Shown here in pieces: positions 6,649 to 10,980 of a stretch of 10,980 bases of DNA. Both the position numbers and the translations under genes were made by a program. Origin of the DNA: Candidatus Babeliales bacterium (GTDB lineage: Bacteria > Babelota > Babeliae > Babelales > CAZZPM01). Position 1 is the stretch's first letter. Every line of letters begins with the position of its first letter. A model generated the notes under the pieces. It saw only the letters and a program-made list of their open reading frames with translations. It had not been told where the DNA came from and ran no database searches. The stretch spans positions 1-10,980 of the forward strand of contig JAESUJ010000009.1 in NCBI GenBank assembly GCA_016763165.1, read 5' to 3'.

Positions 6649-8373
6649 ATGGAAATGTCTACATTTTCTCAATTACCTATTTCACCAGAAATCTTGTCTG
6701 CGATTAAAGACATGGGTTTCGAAACTCCATCTCCGATTCAAGCGAAAGCGATTCCTTTTGCTATTCAAGGACTTGATATAGTTGGTCAAGCTCAAACAGG
6801 AACTGGAAAAACAGTTGCTTTCGGAATTCCGATGGTTGAAAAAGTAACAACAGAAATTCAAGCTACACAAGCATTAGTTTTGTGCCCAACGCGTGAACTC
6901 GCTATACAAATTACAGCTGAAATCAAAAGATTGTTAGTCTACAAACAAGGTATCAATGTTGTACCTATTTATGGCGGACAACCTATTGAGCGTCAGTTTT
7001 CATTACTTCGTCGTCATGCACATATTGTTGTTGGAACACCTGGTCGTATGATGGATCATTTGAACCGTAAATCATTGAAGTTAGATCAAGTTGCAATGAT
7101 TGTTCTTGATGAAGCGGATGAAATGTTGGATCGTGGTTTTCGTGAAGATATTGAAACAATTTTAAGCTTTATTCCAAAAGAACGACAAACAGTTTTCTTT
7201 TCAGCAACTATGTCTAAACCAATTATGGAATTAACAAAAATATATCAAAAAAATCCACAAATCATTAGAGTTGAGCGAACAGCAGCAACTGCGCCGAAAA
7301 TTGAACAACGATATGTTCAAATACGAGAACAGGCAAAGTTTGATGCAGTTTGTCGATTCCTTGATTTATACAATCATAAATTGTCAGTTATTTTCTGTAA
7401 AACAAGACGTCGCGTAAGTGAACTTGTTGAAAAATTGCATATGGCAAACTATAAGGCTGATGCTTTACACGGAGACATGAAACAAGCGTCTCGTGATGGA
7501 GTGATGAGTAAATTTAGATCAGGAAGAATCAATATTTTGGTTGCAACTGACGTTGCAGCACGTGGTATCGATGTTGAAAACATTGAAGCTGTGTTTAATT
7601 ATGATTTTCCAAGCAATGCTGAATATTATACACACCGAATTGGTAGAACTGGTCGTGCAGGTAAAGAAGGTATCTCAATTACTTTCATTGGCATGCGTGA
7701 ATTTAAATCATTACAATATTTGGAACGATCACTTAAATGTTCGATTACAGCTGCAGAAGTTCCATCAAATAATGTAATTGAAAAGATTCGTGTTCAATCA
7801 GTTGCTGATAAGTTACTTGAAATGCGTGAAAAACATTTGGATAAATCAAAAGAATCATTTAGAGCTTTATGTGAAAAAAATGATCTCTCAATGGAAGATG
7901 CTGGTTCATTATTGTTAGCACATGTTCTTGGTATTCCAGAATCAACAATTGAAGCAGAAGTTGCATCAAAAAGAGATAAACGCGAAAAAAAAGAACTTCC
8001 TAAAAATAGTGAAAATGTTGTTATTTTACAATTGTCACTTGGTAAAGCTGATCGTATTCGTACCAGTGATGTTGTCGGTGCAATTGCAGGAGAAACAGGT
8101 GTTTCATCACATACATTAGGAATAGTACTTGTTTCTGAACGTAAATCATTTGTTGAAGTTCCAAAAGAACATGCTGACTTTATCATCAAAGTTATGAATG
8201 ATGTTTTGATGAAGGGCAAGCGTATGGAAATAAAAGTTGTGTCAGATGACGTAGTTGTTACTTCTGAAAAACATAGAAGATTTGATCGATCTGATGATCG
8301 TGGTGGTCGTGGCGGAGATCGTCGTGGTGGTCGCGGTGGTGATCGTCGTGGTGCGCCAAGTCGTCGTCGATAA
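6649..8373 (+). CDS. deaD: ATP-dependent DEAD-box RNA helicase, CsdA/DeaD type with DbpA-like RNA-binding domain
   Basis: A cytoplasmic RNA helicase expected to remodel RNA in ribosome assembly, mRNA decay and cold adaptation. All family motifs are intact: Q motif GFETPSPIQ (23-31), motif I AQTGTGKT (48-55), Ia PTRELA (80-85), GG (109-110), Ib TPGR (130-133), II DEAD (154-157), III SAT (185-187), IV VIFCKT (247-252), V ATDVAARGID (299-308), VI HRIGRTGRAG (329-338). Residues ~455-532 (from NVVILQLSLGKADRI to MKGKRMEIKVV, including SFVEVP) match the DbpA/CsdA RNA-binding domain. The last ~35 residues are an RGG/DRR-rich basic tail. At 574 aa it is close to CsdA (~600 aa). The ATG at 6649 is preferred over the Met two codons later because AAAGGAT is better spaced. 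The gene ends in tandem stops (TAATAA) followed by a strong terminator, and stands alone as a transcription unit. Confidence 0.95.
   Translation: MEMSTFSQLPISPEILSAIKDMGFETPSPIQAKAIPFAIQGLDIVGQAQTGTGKTVAFGIPMVEKVTTEIQATQALVLCPTRELAIQITAEIKRLLVYKQGINVVPIYGGQPIERQFSLLRRHAHIVVGTPGRMMDHLNRKSLKLDQVAMIVLDEADEMLDRGFREDIETILSFIPKERQTVFFSATMSKPIMELTKIYQKNPQIIRVERTAATAPKIEQRYVQIREQAKFDAVCRFLDLYNHKLSVIFCKTRRRVSELVEKLHMANYKADALHGDMKQASRDGVMSKFRSGRINILVATDVAARGIDVENIEAVFNYDFPSNAEYYTHRIGRTGRAGKEGISITFIGMREFKSLQYLERSLKCSITAAEVPSNNVIEKIRVQSVADKLLEMREKHLDKSKESFRALCEKNDLSMEDAGSLLLAHVLGIPESTIEAEVASKRDKREKKELPKNSENVVILQLSLGKADRIRTSDVVGAIAGETGVSSHTLGIVLVSERKSFVEVPKEHADFIIKVMNDVLMKGKRMEIKVVSDDVVVTSEKHRRFDRSDDRGGRGGDRRGGRGGDRRGAPSRRR
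8302..8349 (+). repeat. 24-bp imperfect tandem repeat encoding GGRGGDRR x2
   Basis: Two adjacent 24-bp units (8302-8325, 8326-8349) differ at three third-codon positions and both encode GGRGGDRR in the helicase tail. Synonymous-only differences suggest an older duplication with the RGG peptide kept by selection. RGG tails bind RNA non-specifically in other DEAD-box proteins. Confidence 0.85.
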
Positions 8374-8396
8374 TAATCTGATTTTAGAATATTATT

Positions 8397-8437
8397 AAAA
8401 AGAGAGGCTGATATCAAATATCAGCCTCTCTTTTTTT
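8397..8437 (+). terminator. Intrinsic terminator of the helicase gene
   Basis: A perfect 14-bp stem (8401-8414 with 8418-8431), extendable by four A-T pairs (8397-8400 with 8432-8435), closes a CAA loop and runs into seven T residues from 8431. It begins 23 bases after the helicase stop. The flanking A run means it could also terminate transcripts from the opposite strand. Confidence 0.95.
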
Positions 8438-8470
8438 GTTGTAAAAAAATAATCTATGTTCTGTAATATG

Positions 8471-8499
8471 TTGAGATAGAGTCGGTTTTTTAGTATATT
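8471..8499 (+). promoter_or_regulatory. Sigma70-like promoter of the ABC-F gene
   Basis: TTGAGA (8471-8476; 5 of 6 to TTGACA) and TATATT (8494-8499; 5 of 6 to TATAAT) are separated by the optimal 17 bases. This is the best promoter match I found in the window. It lies between the helicase terminator and the next gene, predicting a start near 8506 and a leader of about 40 nt. Confidence 0.7.
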
Positions 8500-8546
8500 T
8501 TATATCTTACCATGAATAGGTTTTAAACTTTGAAAGCATATTTTTA

Positions 8547-9977
8547 ATGCATAAACTAATTTCGTTTAAAAACGTAGGTCTCTCGTTTTCAAGCAAAGAT
8601 TGTTTTCACGATTTTTCTACAGAGATATATCCTGGAAGTCGTATTGCTATCATTGGTAAAAATGGTAGTGGCAAGTCGAGTTTGTTAAAGATTCTTTCAA
8701 GGAAGCTTCAACCGTCGAGTGGACAGGTGATGATTCCAGATGATCTGTTGATAGGATCTGTTGAGCAAATTATCAGTGATTATTATGAATTAAGTGGTGG
8801 GCAAAAATTAAATAAAAAACTTACAGAAGCATTAGCTCTTTCTCCAGAGCTGTTGTTATTAGATGAGCCGACCAATCACCTTGATCTTGCGAATCGAAAA
8901 AGTCTTATTCGCATGTTGCAACATTATCAAGGTACCCTTGTCATTGTGAGTCATGATAGAGAGCTTTTACGAAAATGCACCAGTATTCTTTGGCATCTTG
9001 ATGATAACCAGATACATCAGTTTTCTGGGTCATATGATGATTACATGCGTGATATTAAACAGAAGCGTGTTCAAGTTGAAAAAAAGTTATCTTTGTTGAA
9101 GAATGAAAAAAAAGCAACTCATACTCAATCGATGCACGAGCAAGGTCGTGCTGCCAAAAGCAAGGCTAAGGGGAAAAAAAGTATAGAAAATAAGAGATGG
9201 ACGAAGATGACCGCTGGTTCAAAAATGATGAAAGCTGAGAAGTCACAAGGAAAAAAGTTAAAAGCGATCGATACTCAAAAGCAGCATTTATCAGATCAAC
9301 TTGCTTCGCTTCGTCTGCCTGAAGTAATTGTCCCTAAATTTTCATTAAATTCTAGTCGCATTGTTGCAGGATCTGTCTTATCCATTAGTAATGCTGACAT
9401 TGGGTATTCAAAAGAAAAAACAGTACTAAAAAATGTTAACCTACTCCTTTCATTTAAAGATCGTGTTGCTATTAGTGGTAAAAATGGTTCTGGTAAATCA
9501 ACTTTATTAATGGCTATCCTTGGAAAAGAGACTGTTTTTAAAACAGGTGATTGGCACTTGCCAAAAGTTGAACAGATTGGTTACTTAGATCAGCATTATT
9601 CTAATCTTGATAGCACTGTTTCAGTCATTGATCATTTAAGAAAAGTTAAAAATAATTGGAATGAACAAGACTTAAGACGACACTTAAATGATTTTTTGTT
9701 TCGTAAAAATGATGAAGTTTTGAATATAGTTTCGAATCTTTCTGGTGGTGAAAAAGCTCGACTTTCGCTCTGTTTAATTGCAGCTGACCCTCCAAAACTT
9801 CTGATCTTAGATGAAATCAGTAACAATCTCGACCTTGAAACAAAAGAGCATGTTATTCAAGTTTTAAAGGTATATCCTGGAGCGATGATTATTGTTTCTC
9901 ACGAAGAAGACTTTCTTGATGAGATTGGCATTGACAGTAAATATGAAATTAAAGATTGCCTTATTTCGCTTGTATAA
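8547..9977 (+). CDS. ABC-F family ATPase with compact first nucleotide-binding domain
   Basis: ABC-F proteins have two ATPase domains and no membrane domain; they act on the ribosome as translation factors or antibiotic-resistance (ribosome-protection) proteins. NBD1: Walker A GKNGSGKSS (37-45), signature LSGGQ (82-86), Walker B LLLLDEPTNHLD (102-113), switch His in SHD (135-137). The linker, ~165-265, is strongly basic (RAAKSKAKGKK, KMMKAEKSQGKKLKA) and takes the place of the tRNA-contacting interdomain segment. NBD2: Walker A GKNGSGKST (311-319), Q-loop LDQ (347-349), signature LSGGE (398-402), Walker B LLILDEISNNLD (418-429), switch SHE (451-453). At 476 aa it is shorter than EttA/Uup/YheS types (~520-640), because NBD1 has only ~40 residues between Walker A and signature (about 80 in NBD2). 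The compact NBD1 recalls resistance-type members such as Msr/Lsa. No good Shine-Dalgarno precedes the ATG, but the N-terminus aligns with the family. Resistance cannot be concluded from sequence. Confidence 0.9.
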   Translation: MHKLISFKNVGLSFSSKDCFHDFSTEIYPGSRIAIIGKNGSGKSSLLKILSRKLQPSSGQVMIPDDLLIGSVEQIISDYYELSGGQKLNKKLTEALALSPELLLLDEPTNHLDLANRKSLIRMLQHYQGTLVIVSHDRELLRKCTSILWHLDDNQIHQFSGSYDDYMRDIKQKRVQVEKKLSLLKNEKKATHTQSMHEQGRAAKSKAKGKKSIENKRWTKMTAGSKMMKAEKSQGKKLKAIDTQKQHLSDQLASLRLPEVIVPKFSLNSSRIVAGSVLSISNADIGYSKEKTVLKNVNLLLSFKDRVAISGKNGSGKSTLLMAILGKETVFKTGDWHLPKVEQIGYLDQHYSNLDSTVSVIDHLRKVKNNWNEQDLRRHLNDFLFRKNDEVLNIVSNLSGGEKARLSLCLIAADPPKLLILDEISNNLDLETKEHVIQVLKVYPGAMIIVSHEEDFLDEIGIDSKYEIKDCLISLV

Positions 9978-9985
9978 AAATACTT

Positions 9986-10303
9986 TCAAGGTTTATAGCA
10001 GGGATGAAAAGCATGGCTTTCTGTTGTAAGTCTCACTGTTTCTGGTATGAAAAAATAGATAATTAAGCTTAAAATAGCTGCATAGGTGATCTGTTTATAG
10101 TTGCTTGGAATCAAACTTTTAAATGCAGTTTCTAACTCTCCAAAAGCTTCTGAGTAAAAATCACCGAATCCCTCATTATCATCTATTTCGTTATATTTTG
10201 TTACTTCGTTGTTTGCCAGTTGAGTGCTTGTTGCGTAAAGGTTTGTTGTTGATCCCCATTGCAGTAAAGAAAACAGAGTGAAAAATAAAAAATATGGAAA
10301 CAT
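9986..10303 (-). CDS. Small hypothetical exported/membrane protein (105 aa)
   Basis: Not a family I recognise. Residues 1-24 look like a Sec signal peptide or first membrane helix (FPYFLFFTLFSLLQW, then a possible cleavage after NLYA). Residues ~26-70 are polar and acidic (EIDDNEGFGDFYSEAFGELE). Residues ~72-88 (ITYAAILSLIIYFFIP) are a probable membrane helix, followed by a 17-residue tail. AAGGGGAG lies directly before the ATG at 10303, close but usable as a Shine-Dalgarno. It lies 131 bases after the CdsA chimera on the same strand and its stop is only 8 bases from the convergent ABC-F stop. The signal-plus-C-terminal-helix layout resembles that of the 905-aa protein on a small scale. Coding status rests on the start context and topology. 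Confidence 0.6.
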   Translation of the reverse strand: MFPYFLFFTLFSLLQWGSTTNLYATSTQLANNEVTKYNEIDDNEGFGDFYSEAFGELETAFKSLIPSNYKQITYAAILSLIIYFFIPETVRLTTESHAFHPCYKP

Positions 10304-10434
10304 CTCTCCCCTTATTTTTTGTGTGATGAAAAAGCTGAGAAATCTTAGTCAAAATGGACAAGATGATTAGTTGTTCAACTCTTAGAAACTATAGCAAAGA
10401 GAGATGGTTTTTATAAAGAATCGAGATTTACTTT

Positions 10435-10908
10435 TTATAAAAAAGCTAGCACACAGATGACCCCATAGACAGAATCAACGCGATCAAGAAGGCCTCCATG
10501 GCCAGGCAAACAGTTTCCTGTATCTTTTACTTGAGCATCTCGTTTAAGTTTCGAAATAAACAGATCACCACTCATGGCAGCAAGGCCAATCATGATGCCA
10601 TAAAGCAGTGAAGAAGCCATGCAACTTGTAACAATGAGAATAGCAACAGCACCTTCAACTGTTTTTCCAGGACTAATATTTGGACAGAGTTTATGTTTTC
10701 CAAAGAAATTTCCAGCAAAATATCCTGCTGTATCAGCTGCCCATGCAAAAATCCATGGTTGCATCATGTGTAGCCAAGTGCTGCTATGGTAGCTATATCC
10801 TAAAAGTAAGTGTGTTGGGATGCCAGCATTGGCGAGATGAGCGGCAATGCCACTCCCCATTATGCCGGCGCCAATGACGGCAGCTTTGCGTATTATCAAT
10901 TGCTTCAC
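10435..10908 (-). CDS. cdsA: Chimeric ORF: 3-hydroxyacyl-CoA dehydrogenase N-terminus joined in frame to CdsA C-terminal catalytic part
   Basis: Residues 1-32 (IRKAAVIGAGIMGSGIAAHL, then ANAGIPT) are the NAD-binding start of a FadN/FadB-type 3-hydroxyacyl-CoA dehydrogenase, with GxGxxG intact. From ~33 the protein is CdsA, which makes CDP-diacylglycerol from phosphatidate and CTP: WAADTAGYFAG (~56-66), GKHKLCPNISPGKTVEG (70-86), GDLFISKLKR (114-123) and the full signature KDTGNCLPGHGGLLDRVD (128-145). CdsA is usually ~260-285 aa with many membrane helices; its N-terminal half is absent, and SPGKT-to-GDL is ~15 residues shorter than in E. coli CdsA, so another deletion is likely. The start is GTG with AGGAG 6 bases upstream. 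The first ~93 bases are ~55% G+C, against clearly lower downstream. Neither enzyme should work: the dehydrogenase lacks most of its fold and CdsA its membrane core. It may be a decayed fusion or an assembly chimera. Domain calls are firm, biological status is not. Confidence 0.85.
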   Translation of the reverse strand: MKQLIIRKAAVIGAGIMGSGIAAHLANAGIPTHLLLGYSYHSSTWLHMMQPWIFAWAADTAGYFAGNFFGKHKLCPNISPGKTVEGAVAILIVTSCMASSLLYGIMIGLAAMSGDLFISKLKRDAQVKDTGNCLPGHGGLLDRVDSVYGVICVLAFL

Positions 10909-10940
10909 GGAGCACTCCTACAATGAATTACTGTCTATTA

Positions 10941-10960
10941 ACTATGCTATTTAGTATAGT
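10941..10960. promoter_or_regulatory. Imperfect 20-bp palindrome upstream of the chimera
   Basis: ACTATGCTATTTAGTATAGT matches its own reverse complement at 16 of 20 positions (9-base arms, one mismatch, TT centre). On the minus strand it contains TATACT, a 5-of-6 match to a -10 box, about 40 bases before the GTG start. It could be a repressor site overlapping a promoter; no regulator is identified and a matching -35 would fall at the window edge. Confidence 0.3.
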
Positions 10961-10980
10961 CTTTTCAGCCTTCAAAATTA

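Noticed and set aside
7794..8417. 207-codon open frame on the minus strand inside the helicase gene, with P/R-rich repeats
   Set aside because: It is the antisense of the RNA-binding domain and RGG tail; its Pro/Arg repeats mirror the RGG codons, it resembles no family, and its start lies inside the terminator stem.
10304..10434. Promoter for the 105-aa gene
   Set aside because: TATAGT-like and TTGAAC-like boxes occur but none pair at acceptable spacing with a good partner; I could not choose one.

Overview
This is an A+T-rich bacterial window (about two thirds A+T by eye) with Gram-negative character. It carries a peptidoglycan-synthesis ligase, Sec-type signal peptides, and large lineage-specific secreted proteins with ankyrin-like helices and E/Q/R-rich coiled coils. 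That mix recalls host-associated or intracellular bacteria such as Dependentiae (TM6/Babeliae), with Legionella- or Rickettsia-like lineages as alternatives. The assignment is inference from style; no rRNA or other marker is present.

Left part (1-4335): the 3' end of murF runs in from the left edge on the plus strand. It is followed by a His/Cys-rich 186-aa protein of unknown function with a very strong Shine-Dalgarno. Converging on it with only 21 bases between is a 905-aa minus-strand protein: signal peptide, helical ankyrin-like N-terminal part, about 285 residues of charged coiled coil, and a hydrophobic segment near the C-terminus. A sigma70-like promoter lies just upstream of it.

Middle (4514-8437): a minus-strand heparinase II/III-family polysaccharide lyase without a signal peptide is divergent from a plus-strand CsdA/DeaD-type DEAD-box RNA helicase. 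The 326-bp gap between them holds A/T tracts spaced about 10 bp apart, a candidate promoter, and a leader of about 157 nt with several inverted repeats. The helicase ends in a textbook intrinsic terminator.

Right part (8471-10980): a well-formed promoter drives an ABC-F ATPase with an unusually compact first nucleotide-binding domain. Two minus-strand genes follow: a 105-aa predicted membrane or exported protein, and a 157-aa chimera. The chimera joins the first ~32 residues of a FadN/FadB-type 3-hydroxyacyl-CoA dehydrogenase, with its own GTG start and Shine-Dalgarno, in frame to the catalytic C-terminal part of phosphatidate cytidylyltransferase (CdsA). The joint coincides with a sharp fall in G+C. 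This is the most surprising object in the window: a recent recombination product, a decayed gene or an assembly artefact.

The genes look like independent housekeeping units (wall synthesis, RNA remodelling, ribosome-associated ATPase, lipid synthesis) interspersed with lineage-specific exported proteins, not one operon. I see no CRISPR array, tRNA, rRNA, insertion sequence or phage module.
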